A DNA stretch of 64,000 nucleotides from Candidatus Zipacnadum vermilionense (lineage in GTDB: Bacteria > Armatimonadota > Zipacnadia > Zipacnadales > Zipacnadaceae). The stretch covers positions 28,548 through 92,547 of the forward strand of contig JALGSV010000014.1 in the NCBI GenBank assembly GCA_029821755.1. The letters are read 5' to 3'. Below the pieces are notes generated by a model. That model worked only from the letters and a program-made list of their open reading frames with translations. It was not told the origin of the DNA and did not search any database. Position 1 is the first letter of the stretch. Each line of letters begins with the position of its first letter. The translations under genes and the position numbers were made by a program. Shown in pieces: positions 50,812-59,269 of the stretch.

Positions 50812-53022
50812 CTAGGAAACCAGCACGTACACCTCCCCCGCCTTCACCCGCAGCGCGCCCGCCACCACCTCCGCCTCGCCCCCACGCTCCACCCGCACCG
50901 TCTCGCCCTCGCGCAGCGCCACCTGGCACTCCTCGAACCCGAACACCACCCGGCTCTTCCCGTCATAGCTCTGCCAGCAGCTTCCCGCGTAGCCCGGCAG
51001 GATCTCCCCCCACCCCAGCAACGGGCGCACCCGGTCATACATCTGCATTAGCGCGGCGATCTCCTCCGGGAAGCCGTCGAACACCCCCGCCACGTGCGCG
51101 GGCACCTGCTCGTCAGCCACCCCCCACGCGGGCCGCCATTCGCTCATCGGGTCCTTGTATTCCCGGCCCATCCCCAGCGGCGCCTTGAAGGCGATCAGAC
51201 GGTAGAACAAATCCGCCGGCACTTTCCCTGTCTTCACGTCGTCCAGGTCCGTGCGCAGGGAGGTCTTGTAGAGCACATACTGCCGCTCGCCGGTGAAGTT
51301 ATCCAGCGTCCAATTGTCGCGGTGCAGGTTCTGCACGTGCGCCGTCTCGGCGCCACCCAGGCCCAGGATCGGCCCCGCCAGCCCGTTGCTGGAGATGCCG
51401 AAGGGGCTCTCGCCCTCCACGTACCATTGCGAGCCCAGGTCGTTGCACCGCTTCTGAACCGCCAGCACCTGCGCCTGCTGCGGCCGCAGCTTCTCGTCGG
51501 CGTAGTTGAGCACCATCATCATGAAGTTGGGGTAGGAGTCAATGAACAGATCCCCGAATCCCAGGTCGCGAATCATGTGCTCCAGATTCTGGGCGAAGCG
51601 CTCGCCGTAGGGGCTGTTGAAATCCCCGGCCGTCGCCACTCGAGTGGCCGGGCAGTAGATGAGACCGCAATTGTCCAGCGCCGCCCAGTCGGGATGCTCC
51701 TCCAGCAGCGGCGCGGAGGGGCACTCCATCGCCAGGTGCCCGCCGATCCAGTGCATGGCCTGCAGCCCGTTCGCGTTCGCCCGCTCCACTAGCTCCCGCA
51801 CCCGCTCGTCGCCCCCCACCGCCTCGGAGATGGTGAAGTCCCGCGGGCAGCAGGGATTGTGGGAGGTGATCAGGTTGGCCACGATCTCCACCCCCGCCGT
51901 CATGTTGCAGTCGTTGAGCATCGGCGTCCACCAGTACTTGAAACCCAGTTCGCCCATGCGCGGCAGCAGCGCGGCGCAATTATCCATGAACTGATTGTAC
52001 CGGTCCATGTCTCGGGTCCAGTACCCCAGCGACACCCCGAACTCCGGCTCGCCTTCCGTCATCCCCAGCTTGTCCCGGTAGTGCCCCGCGCAGAAATCCC
52101 AGCAACCCAGCCACTGGTTCCTACCCGCCCACAAATAGTCCGGGATAGCGCCGGTTTCCGCTCCGGCAGCATCGGCGTCACCCGGGGACGCGGGACAGAA
52201 CACCACATACCTCCACGTCGTCTCCAGCCGGTTCCCCGCCTCCTGCCAGTGATCGTCGTAGTACTGGAACAGGTTGCGCCCGTGCTCCTTGTGCAGCAGG
52301 CTTAGGATGAGGTTGGGCACCGGATCCTCGAAGTACATCAAGAGCGACCCTGCCGGTCCAGTCTGGAAGTCGAAGCATTGCACGTAAGCAAAGCGGGGGC
52401 GAAGTTGCATGTACGTGAAGTAGCGCTTCCCCACCCGCTTGAACTCTTCACTGGTGGTATGGCGTGATTCGAGCGTCGCGGTATGTTCCGGCTTGATGTA
52501 CCCGCCACGGTTGATGGTGGTATTGCCCTCCGCCGCCCCGCCGATCTCCCACGTCTGCCGGTCCAGCAAGTGGTGCACCGTCGGCCCCTCCGTCTCGAAC
52601 TCGAACCGGTAGCCCACCCCCGTGAACAACTCCCCGCGTATCTCCACCTGATGCGGCCGGAAGCGCCAGCGGAGCGTTCCCACCACGGGAGCTGCCAGCA
52701 TCTCCGTACTGATCGCCTGGTTGTAGGCGTCGGGTTTCTCCTGGTAGTAGCCTAAGCGGGCGTATGCTCGCAGGACCAGCACGGCCTCCTCGCCCTCCGC
52801 GTAGGCGTCCTCCAGGCGGTACGCGTCAAAGACCAGACCGGTCTCGGTGCACACCGCGGGGCACATGGGGAAACTGGCGTCGCGGAGGGGGACACCGGCG
52901 GCGGTCACGGTAGTCAGACCACCGTGGGCGGGATCGGAGAAGTCAAACTCGGCGACCAGGTCGCCAGGGAAGGTCACGCGGACAGCATCATCAACTCGGC
53001 TGAGGGTGACGGGGGTGGTCAT
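50812..53022 (-). CDS. GH36/alpha-galactosidase-like glycoside hydrolase
   Basis: A 736-residue protein without a signal peptide. The N-terminal ~260 residues are a beta-supersandwich (VRVTFPGDLVAEFDFSDPAH, RWRFRPHQVEIRGELFTGVG). A barrel follows, with SLGYWTRDMDRYNQFMDNCA, FKYWWTPMLNDCNM, NANGLQAMHWIGGHLAME, FGDLFIDSYPNFMMMV and QWYVEGESPFGISSNGL. The FIDSYP Asp and VEGES Glu are plausible acid/base residues, as in alpha-galactosidases and DUF6259 proteins. It resembles the 6105 gene in plan but not in detail. ATG 53022 is preceded by GGGAGAG. The substrate is unknown. Confidence 0.7.
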   Translation of the reverse strand: MTTPVTLSRVDDAVRVTFPGDLVAEFDFSDPAHGGLTTVTAAGVPLRDASFPMCPAVCTETGLVFDAYRLEDAYAEGEEAVLVLRAYARLGYYQEKPDAYNQAISTEMLAAPVVGTLRWRFRPHQVEIRGELFTGVGYRFEFETEGPTVHHLLDRQTWEIGGAAEGNTTINRGGYIKPEHTATLESRHTTSEEFKRVGKRYFTYMQLRPRFAYVQCFDFQTGPAGSLLMYFEDPVPNLILSLLHKEHGRNLFQYYDDHWQEAGNRLETTWRYVVFCPASPGDADAAGAETGAIPDYLWAGRNQWLGCWDFCAGHYRDKLGMTEGEPEFGVSLGYWTRDMDRYNQFMDNCAALLPRMGELGFKYWWTPMLNDCNMTAGVEIVANLITSHNPCCPRDFTISEAVGGDERVRELVERANANGLQAMHWIGGHLAMECPSAPLLEEHPDWAALDNCGLIYCPATRVATAGDFNSPYGERFAQNLEHMIRDLGFGDLFIDSYPNFMMMVLNYADEKLRPQQAQVLAVQKRCNDLGSQWYVEGESPFGISSNGLAGPILGLGGAETAHVQNLHRDNWTLDNFTGERQYVLYKTSLRTDLDDVKTGKVPADLFYRLIAFKAPLGMGREYKDPMSEWRPAWGVADEQVPAHVAGVFDGFPEEIAALMQMYDRVRPLLGWGEILPGYAGSCWQSYDGKSRVVFGFEECQVALREGETVRVERGGEAEVVAGALRVKAGEVYVLVS

Positions 53023-53371
53023 GGGTGAACTCTCCCGGAGGGCAAGGTCTGGTACTGGTGACCCGCAGCGCCCCGCGCTGTCGGGCACGGCGGTCGCAGC
53101 ATTCACCCTCCGCGGTGAAGAGTCCTTCCCTCTGACGGCTCAGATCACCAACGACGCCTCCAGCGCCCGCGCGCAAGACGGAGTTGTGGCCATGGCGTCA
53201 GGTCGGCTCGGGGCAGCGATCGGTCGGGACGTTCTGAGGAGAACTGGGTAGCCATCGTCAACCTCGCAATTCCAGCCCCCCCCGCGGGGAGATGTATTGC
53301 GCGGCTTAACGCGTGCGAGGGGGAGCAGGTTCAGTCGGGGAAGAGGGAGCGTGCGCGGAGGAAGCCTGCGC
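53023..53371. other. Gene-free stretch upstream of the GH36-like gene
   Basis: About 350 bases of mixed composition between the GH36-like start and the P1 palindrome. The only local structures are short GC inversions such as CCGCAGCGCCCCGCGCTGTCGG. I see no ribosome site with a credible frame, and no promoter match. Confidence 0.5.
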
Positions 53372-53427
53372 GGAGGGGCCGTGATGAGCTGCGCAACGGA
53401 GTTGCGCCATGCGAATCCGGCCCCTCC
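53372..53427. repeat. Short P1-family palindrome
   Basis: GGAGGGGCCGTGATGAGCTG ... GCGAATCCGGCCCCTCC, 56 bases, with ACGG-AGTTGC at the tip. It lies right after the cysteine-rich gene's stop codon. It has the ends of the 39-246 element but no middle. Confidence 0.65.
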
Positions 53428-53434
53428 TTGCGGT

Positions 53435-54055
53435 TCACCGACCCGTCGTGTATTTGATCACGCACTCGCCGGTCTTGCCCGAGGCCTTGGTCACGCCCTC
53501 CAGGCGCGAACCGCCCTGCAGCGCCCGGCTGAGCGCCCGGTTGATACCGGGAGCGAAGGGGCAGCACCCTTGCTTCCCCCGTTGCCGCAGTACGTCGTTG
53601 CCGTGGCACAGGTGGCAGCCTTTGAGCTCCACGGAGACCTCCTTGCCCTCCACCGTCACGCCCACATAGTCCGCCATCTCCAACTCATCGCGCAGGTACG
53701 CCTCCAGGCGTGGCTTGACCTGCGGATGGTCCAGCGGCTGGCCCTCCAGGCTATCGATGAAAGGCTGCATCAGCGCCCCGCCCAGCTTGACGCGGGCTTT
53801 CGCCACTTCCTCCTCGGGCAGGGAGCAGATCAGATCGGCGTGGTATTTGGCGAAAAAGCTGCGCGAGACCGTAGCCTCTTCCTCAGTCTCCACAGTAGCA
53901 TCCATCTTCTTCTTGAGCGCCATCGGCTTATCGCAGCAGGTCACATTTATCTCACAGCCCTCACATCCACACGCTTCCTCGCCGCGTGCTTGCTGCACCA
54001 CCAGCTCCAGCTGGCAATCGTCGCACGCGCAGATCAGAACGTCGCCTTCTCTCAC
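53435..54055 (-). CDS. Cysteine-rich protein of unknown function with possible AUU start
   Basis: About 206 residues. The N-terminus has two zinc-ribbon-like knots: CACDDC then CGCEGC and TCC. A helical region (RSFFAKYHADLICSLPEEEV) follows, then a second Cys group GCHLCHGNDVLRQRGKQGCC and a C-terminal ASGKTGECVIKY. It may bind zinc, iron-sulfur or haem. I do not recognise the family. AAGGAGG ends 8 bases before ATT 54061 and 14 bases before GTG 54055. The TTG at 54112 has no ribosome site. An AUU start giving (M)KVREGDVLICACDDC would fit the spacing best; the GTG is reported here. Confidence 0.68.
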   Translation of the reverse strand: MREGDVLICACDDCQLELVVQQARGEEACGCEGCEINVTCCDKPMALKKKMDATVETEEEATVSRSFFAKYHADLICSLPEEEVAKARVKLGGALMQPFIDSLEGQPLDHPQVKPRLEAYLRDELEMADYVGVTVEGKEVSVELKGCHLCHGNDVLRQRGKQGCCPFAPGINRALSRALQGGSRLEGVTKASGKTGECVIKYTTGR

Positions 54056-54485
54056 TTTAATGGGGGAGACCTCCTTGGGTATACCGAGAATATTGAGTTC
54101 TAAAACGGACAAGACGAGTTAGTAATTCGCCGGAGGGGAAGGGAAGTCCTGCGTTCGGGGAGGGGACGCATACGAGGACGACACGCGCAACGAGTCGTCG
54201 CAAGCATCCGACCCAGGCACTAGCGGGTGCGACCCCCATTTGTGGGTAAGCCCTCGGGTACAGCAGGAGGAGGGGCCGGATGAGCGGCGTCTGCGCCGCG
54301 AATCCGGTCCGCAGGTTGGCGGGAGCGGGCCGGATTAGCCGCGCACTTGGTGCGCAGCGCATCACGGCCCCTCCTGATGTCGCCTCACCTCCCTCCTTGC
54401 CCGTTCCTACCGCTTATGTTAGACTCAACCGCGCAAGCTAAGCCTAAGATCTGCTGTCTGAAGTCTCCCTTCGGAGTGTTTGTGT
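54056..54485. other. 430-base divergent region with one palindrome
   Basis: Between the cysteine-rich gene (minus) and the E1 gene (plus). It contains the P1 element at 54269-54374, a minor hairpin GAGGACGACAC with GAGTCGTC near 54173, and an AT-richer TTATGTTAGACT at 54414-54425. No -35 box at the right distance was found. No gene is visible. Confidence 0.5.
54269..54374. repeat. P1-family palindrome with two inner hairpins
   Basis: GGAGGGGCCGGATGAGCGGC ... GCGCATCACGGCCCCTCC, 106 bases. Inner arms GCGTCTGCGCCGC and GCGCACTTGGTGCGC make two smaller hairpins. Confidence 0.7.
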
Positions 54486-56756
54486 GTGCCTAAATATATT
54501 GACGTCTTCCCAAAATTCACCCCCGGCTCGCTTACCTACCAGCCGGTGCCTACCTTCCAGTACCAGGGGACCCTGGCGGAGGGGCTGGCCGCCGGCCTGG
54601 ACCGCGCTGAGGCCTGGGGCATGTTCGACTGCATGCTCTACGTGCGCCTCTTCGAGGAGATGATCGTCCGTCTTAAGGACGGCAAGTACGATCAGCTCCC
54701 CGGCTACAAATTCATCGGCGCCACCCATTTGTCCATCGGCCAGGAGGCCGTTGCCGTCGGGGCCATGTCCGCCCTGCACGGCGATGACCTGATCACCTCC
54801 ACCCACCGGGGCCACGGGCATAGCGTGGCCAAGGGCTACTACTGGCTCCAGGGCGCCTCCAACGAGGAACTGGCCGCCTTCATCGGCACCGAGGTCGATA
54901 TCAACGACCGCAAGGGCCTGCTGGACTGCGCCCTGCAGGTGCACCTCAACCGCGCCATGGCCGAGCTGTTCGGCAAGGAAGAGGGCTACTGCCGGGGCCG
55001 GGGAGGCGGGATGCACATCGCTGACTTCCACATGGGCCACCTGGGGGCCAACGCCATCGTCGGTGGGTCCTACGCTATCGGCGCGGGCGCGGCCGTGGCC
55101 TGCGACAAGCTGGGCAACGGCAAGGTCTGCCTGACCCTGGTCGGGGACGGCGCCACCAACAACGGCATTGCCCACGAGGCCTACAACTTCGCCGCCATGG
55201 GGCAGTGGGAGCGCGGCTGCCCGGTCATCTTCCTGATCGAGAACAACCAGTACGGCATGACCGGCCAGCAGGTAGGCGAGGTCACCGACGTGGACTACCT
55301 GGCCCGCCGCGGCTCGGGGTACAACCCGCAGAACATGCACGCCGAGGTGGTCAGCGGCATGGACGCCTTGTCCGTGCGCGACGCGGTCGCCCGGGCCGCC
55401 GAGCTCTGCCGCACCGGGCAGGGGCCGGTGCTACTGGAGGCCCTTACCTACCGCTACATGGGTCACTCCCTCTCCGACGACCGCACCACTTACCGCAGCA
55501 AGAAAGAGGAGCGCGCCTGGCGGGAGCAGGATGCCCTCGACCGCTTCGAGAACGAGCTGCTGGCCGCCGGCGTGGCCACCGAGGACCAGATCGCCGTCCA
55601 CCGCTCCCTGGCCGCGGACAAGATTGACCGCGCCACACTCTTTGCCGCCCACGCGACCGACCCCGACCCCTCCACGATCTACGAGGGCCTCTTTGCCGAC
55701 ACCACCAGCGCGAACTTGGACCCGAAGTGGGCCACCCCGACGGAGGCGCTGGTGGGGGAACTGCCCAAGCCGCGCAAGGGCGCGCTGGGGCTGGTGCGCC
55801 ACGCGGTCACTGAGGCGCTGATGGAGGAGATGCTGCGCGACCAGCGCGTCATCATCTACGGCGAGGATGTGGCCGACTACGGCGGGGCCTTCGCCGCCAC
55901 GCGAGGCCTGCTGGATATCTTCGGCCGCGAGCGTGTCTTCAACACCGCCATCTCCGAGGCCGCCATCTGCGGCACCGCCTGCGGCGCGGCTATGGCCGGC
56001 CTGCGCCCGGTGGCGGAACTCATGTACATCGACTTCATCCTGATGGCCATGGACCAGGTGGGCAACCAGATAGCCAAGAACCGCTACATGTTCGGCGGCA
56101 AGGCTAAGCTCCCGCTGGTCATCCGTACTACCATCGGCGGCGGCAAGGGCTACGCGGGGCAGCACTCGCAGTCCCTGGAAGCCGTGGTGGCGATGATGCC
56201 CGGCCTCAAGGTCGTCACCCCCGCTACCGCCTACGACACCAAGGGCCTGCTCAAAGCCTCCATCCGCGACGACAATCCGGTCATCTTCATCGAGCACCAG
56301 CTCACCTACCTGGAGCGCGGGGAGTTGCCGACGGAGGACTACACGGTCCCGCTGGGCGTGGCGAGAGTGGCGCGCGAGGGAACCGATGTGACCCTGGTCG
56401 CGTATAGCTACATGTACTACCGCGCCCTGGCGGCGGCCGAGGCCCTGGCGGAGGAGGGGATCAGCGTGGAGGTAGTGGACCCGCGTACCCTGATCCCGCT
56501 GGACGTGGCCACCATAGCCGACTCGGTGCGCAAGACCGGCCGGCTGGTGGTGGTGCAGCAGGCCCCGGAAACGGGCTGCTTTGGCGAGCACATCGCCTAC
56601 GCGGTGCAGCGGGAGGCCTTCTCCAGTCTACAGGCCCCGGCGCGGCTGGTGGCAGCTTTCGACGTCCCGCCACCCATGGCCCCGCCGCTGGAGTCCCTGA
56701 ACATTCCGTCCGTGGAACGCATCTGCGCAGGAATCCGGGAGACGCTGGGGGAATAG
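54486..56756 (+). CDS. Fused E1 alpha-beta 2-oxo acid dehydrogenase (pyruvate/branched-chain type)
   Basis: A 756-residue single-chain E1 that decarboxylates a 2-oxo acid with thiamine diphosphate and hands the acyl group to lipoyl-E2. The alpha half (to ~430) has RLFEEMIVRLKDGK, GATHLSIGQEAVAVG, STHRGHGHSVAKG and the TPP motif VGDGATNNGIAHEAYNFAAM, with ENNQYGMTG closing the motif. The beta half (from ~436) has RVIIYGEDVADYGG, VFNTAISEAAICGTACGAAM and RTTIGGGKGYAGQHSQSLEA. An E2 and E3 are not in view. GTG 54486 follows GGAG by nine bases; TTG 54480 is too close. The exact oxo acid is undecided. Confidence 0.92.
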   Translation: MPKYIDVFPKFTPGSLTYQPVPTFQYQGTLAEGLAAGLDRAEAWGMFDCMLYVRLFEEMIVRLKDGKYDQLPGYKFIGATHLSIGQEAVAVGAMSALHGDDLITSTHRGHGHSVAKGYYWLQGASNEELAAFIGTEVDINDRKGLLDCALQVHLNRAMAELFGKEEGYCRGRGGGMHIADFHMGHLGANAIVGGSYAIGAGAAVACDKLGNGKVCLTLVGDGATNNGIAHEAYNFAAMGQWERGCPVIFLIENNQYGMTGQQVGEVTDVDYLARRGSGYNPQNMHAEVVSGMDALSVRDAVARAAELCRTGQGPVLLEALTYRYMGHSLSDDRTTYRSKKEERAWREQDALDRFENELLAAGVATEDQIAVHRSLAADKIDRATLFAAHATDPDPSTIYEGLFADTTSANLDPKWATPTEALVGELPKPRKGALGLVRHAVTEALMEEMLRDQRVIIYGEDVADYGGAFAATRGLLDIFGRERVFNTAISEAAICGTACGAAMAGLRPVAELMYIDFILMAMDQVGNQIAKNRYMFGGKAKLPLVIRTTIGGGKGYAGQHSQSLEAVVAMMPGLKVVTPATAYDTKGLLKASIRDDNPVIFIEHQLTYLERGELPTEDYTVPLGVARVAREGTDVTLVAYSYMYYRALAAAEALAEEGISVEVVDPRTLIPLDVATIADSVRKTGRLVVVQQAPETGCFGEHIAYAVQREAFSSLQAPARLVAAFDVPPPMAPPLESLNIPSVERICAGIRETLGE

Positions 56757-56799
56757 GAAGATAGGCTAGCAAGCCTGTCCTCCGCGGGAGGTCGCCACG

Positions 56800-57852
56800 T
56801 TGCAGACAACTACGACCCGCATGCAATTGATCGCCGGCATCCTGGCGATCGTGATGCTGGTCGCGCTAGTACTGCACGTCGCCTCTATCCCCCGCACGGC
56901 CGCTGCCGGCGGAGCGGAGCCCTCCGAGGAGCTGATCGCGGGGGTGCCTCGGCCCACTAACGACGAGGACGGCGCCTACCAGACTGCCGTGAGCGTCTGG
57001 GACGGGGCGATGATGGCGGGCGATGACGCCCACGCGACGCGCTGGCTCTCCGCCGGTCTGCTCCTCAGCCGCGGCGAGTATCCGGCGGCCCGGCGGGAGT
57101 TGCAGGGGATCCTGGAGACCGCGCCCGCAGACTCCCCGCTCAGCCTTAAGACCCAGTTGTTCCTAGCCGGCACGGCCGGCGGCCGCAAGCTCATCGCCCT
57201 GGCCTTCGACGACTTCCCCTTCCCCAACCGCACCCGGCAACTGCTGGACGAGCTCAACAAGGCCCGCGTGCCGGCGACTTTCTTCGCTATCGGGCACAAG
57301 GTGAAGGAGTATCCCGACGTGGTGGCGCTGGCGCTGACCGGGGGGCACTCCATCCAGAACCACACTTACCGCCACATGCGGCTGGAGGACCTGACGGCGG
57401 AGCAGGTGCACGAGGAACTCAATCTCTGCAACCAAGTAATCCGCGACTTCACCGGCGTGACGCCGCGCTACCTGCGAGCCCCACACGCCGCCTCCAACCC
57501 CACGGTCAACCGGGAGGCCAGGCAGTGCGGCCTGACCTGCCTAGACCCCGTCGTCACCAACGTCTACGACATGACGGCGAACTCGGACACAGTGTACAAG
57601 CGGTGCCTGCAGCGGGCCAAGCCGGGGGCGGTCCTGGTCATGCACGATGGTCTGGCCCCGACGGTAGCGGCCATGCCGCGGGTAATCGCGGCGCTGCGCG
57701 CCCAGGGCTACGAGTTCGTGACGGTGGACCAGCTCCTCGGCGGAGCCTCGCCCACCGCGCAGGCCACCTCGATTACCCACGCCACTCCCACCCCCTACTT
57801 CGGCGCCTGGTCCTCCCCCACGCCAGGCCCGGACGCAGCAGCAGAGCGGTAG
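56800..57852 (+). CDS. Membrane-anchored polysaccharide deacetylase (NodB/CE4)
   Basis: A 350-residue enzyme with one N-terminal helix (LIAGILAIVMLVALVLHVAS), then a linker and the NodB homology domain. The metal site is visible: FDDFPFPNRT (Asp pair near residue 137), NHTYRHMRLE (His pair near 186-190), LRAPHAA and VLVMHDG. These mark a metal-dependent deacetylase of peptidoglycan, chitin-like or polyglucosamine chains at the cell surface. The C-terminus adds a Ser/Thr/Pro tail. Start TTG 56800 has GGGAGGT 8 bases upstream, so it is chosen over the in-frame ATG 56821. Confidence 0.88.
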   Translation: MQTTTTRMQLIAGILAIVMLVALVLHVASIPRTAAAGGAEPSEELIAGVPRPTNDEDGAYQTAVSVWDGAMMAGDDAHATRWLSAGLLLSRGEYPAARRELQGILETAPADSPLSLKTQLFLAGTAGGRKLIALAFDDFPFPNRTRQLLDELNKARVPATFFAIGHKVKEYPDVVALALTGGHSIQNHTYRHMRLEDLTAEQVHEELNLCNQVIRDFTGVTPRYLRAPHAASNPTVNREARQCGLTCLDPVVTNVYDMTANSDTVYKRCLQRAKPGAVLVMHDGLAPTVAAMPRVIAALRAQGYEFVTVDQLLGGASPTAQATSITHATPTPYFGAWSSPTPGPDAAAER

Positions 57853-57872
57853 GCGCGGCCGCTCCGCTGTCC

Positions 57873-58553
57873 CTACCGGTACCCCTTCCCCTCCCGCCAC
57901 GCCCTCTGCTCCCCCTGCATCCGCCGAATCTCCTCCGCCACCTGGTCGGTTATCTCCTGCAGCCCTACCTTGCTGGCGCCCTCATGCGCGCGCGTCTCGA
58001 GGGGCGGGGCGAAGCTGGCCTGAGTGAAGCCACGATGGAGGAACTTGGCCCCGATCGGCAGGACCTCGTCGGTGCCCGACAACGCGCAGGGGATGATCGG
58101 CGCCCCCGCCCGCGCTGCGATCAGCGCCGCCCCTCGCGCGAGAGGCTGCAGCGTCCCGTCCGGACTCCGCCCGCCCTCCGGGAAGACCGTCAAGAGCTCC
58201 CCCGCCTTGAGCAGCTCGATGGCATGCCGGAAGGCCTGCTTGTCGTCCGCCTCGCGGTTCACCGGGAAGGCGTAGCACTTGCGGATCACCGCCCCGAAGA
58301 CAGGGTTGTAGAATAGCTCCTGCTTGGCGAAGTAGTAGGTCCGGCGGAAGTTGGCGGCGGAGCCGACGGCGGGGGGGTCGAGGAAGGAGATGTGGTTGGC
58401 CGCGATCAGCGCCGCGCCGGTGCGGGGGATATGCTCCTGCCCCGTCACCTGCCAGCCACCGGCCAGGCGGAAGATCGCCGGGAAGAACACGCGCGTGGCA
58501 AAGTAGTAATGCGGCCAAGTCCAGCGGCGGATCGGCTCGGGGTCCTTGTTCAT
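57873..58553 (-). CDS. plsC: 1-acyl-sn-glycerol-3-phosphate acyltransferase
   Basis: A 226-residue membrane acyltransferase that adds the second acyl chain of phosphatidic acid. NHISFLD is a variant of the NHxxxxD acyltransferase box (near residue 54), and FPEGGRS (near 124) is the second box. PIIPCAL supplies the third. One upstream membrane segment (YFATRVFFPAIFRLAG) is visible. Its start overlaps the cmk stop by four bases (ATGA), as is usual for this pair. The operon hisC-aroF-tyrA-aroA-cmk-plsC reads through it. Confidence 0.92.
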   Translation of the reverse strand: MNKDPEPIRRWTWPHYYFATRVFFPAIFRLAGGWQVTGQEHIPRTGAALIAANHISFLDPPAVGSAANFRRTYYFAKQELFYNPVFGAVIRKCYAFPVNREADDKQAFRHAIELLKAGELLTVFPEGGRSPDGTLQPLARGAALIAARAGAPIIPCALSGTDEVLPIGAKFLHRGFTQASFAPPLETRAHEGASKVGLQEITDQVAEEIRRMQGEQRAWREGKGYR

Positions 58554-59269
58554 GCCTCTCCCCTATCCCCCGCCTCGGCCTCCCGCACCCACCCGGCGAT
58601 CAGGTCCACGACCGCCTCCTTGCACATGCCGTCGGTGACCAACAGTCGAGCGTCGGCGGCCTGGCACAGCGGCGCGACGGCGCGCGTGGAATCTCGCTCA
58701 TCCCGCTCTCGCTGCTCGGCCAGAATCTGCTCCAGGCTCCGCGCCACGCCCCGCTTGGTCAGTTGCGTCTGCCTCCGACGGGCCCGCTCTTGCTCGGAGG
58801 CCGTCAGGAAGACCTTGACCTCCGCCCCCGGCAGGACCACGGTCCCGATGTCGCGCCCTTCCATCACCACGCCCCCGCCGGCTGCCATCTCCCGTTGCGC
58901 TGCGACCAAATGCCGCCGCACCTCGGGAATCGCCGACACCGGCGAGGATAGGTTGCCCACCTCCGGCGTGCGGATCGGCCCCTCCACATCCTCCCCGTCC
59001 ACGAACAGATGCTGCTCCTCGCCCACGGGGCGAAACTCGAACTGCAACTCTCCGGCCAGAGCCCCGATCGCCGCTTCGTGCGCTGCCACCTCCAACCCCG
59101 CCCGCAGCGCCCGATAGGCCACCGCCCGGTACATGGCCCCGGTGTCAATGTAGATGTACCCGAGGCGCTTGGCTACCGCTCGCGCCACACTGGACTTCCC
59201 AGCGCCGGATGGGCCGTCAACGGCGAGGGACACGCGGCAATCGCGGCTCTCGGGGTCAAGGGCGCTCAT
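58550..59269 (-). CDS. cmk: Cytidylate kinase
   Basis: Phosphorylates CMP/dCMP with ATP. The 239-residue chain is of normal length. Motifs are LAVDGPSGAGKSSVARAVA (P-loop), YIDTGAMYRAVAYRALRAG (CMP site), GRDIGTVVLPGAEVKVFLTA and RDERDSTRAVAPL. The start ATG 59269 overlaps the aroA stop by four bases, and the cmk stop overlaps plsC similarly. The gene order aroA-cmk-plsC is widespread in bacteria. Confidence 0.95.
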   Translation of the reverse strand: MSALDPESRDCRVSLAVDGPSGAGKSSVARAVAKRLGYIYIDTGAMYRAVAYRALRAGLEVAAHEAAIGALAGELQFEFRPVGEEQHLFVDGEDVEGPIRTPEVGNLSSPVSAIPEVRRHLVAAQREMAAGGGVVMEGRDIGTVVLPGAEVKVFLTASEQERARRRQTQLTKRGVARSLEQILAEQRERDERDSTRAVAPLCQAADARLLVTDGMCKEAVVDLIAGWVREAEAGDRGEA

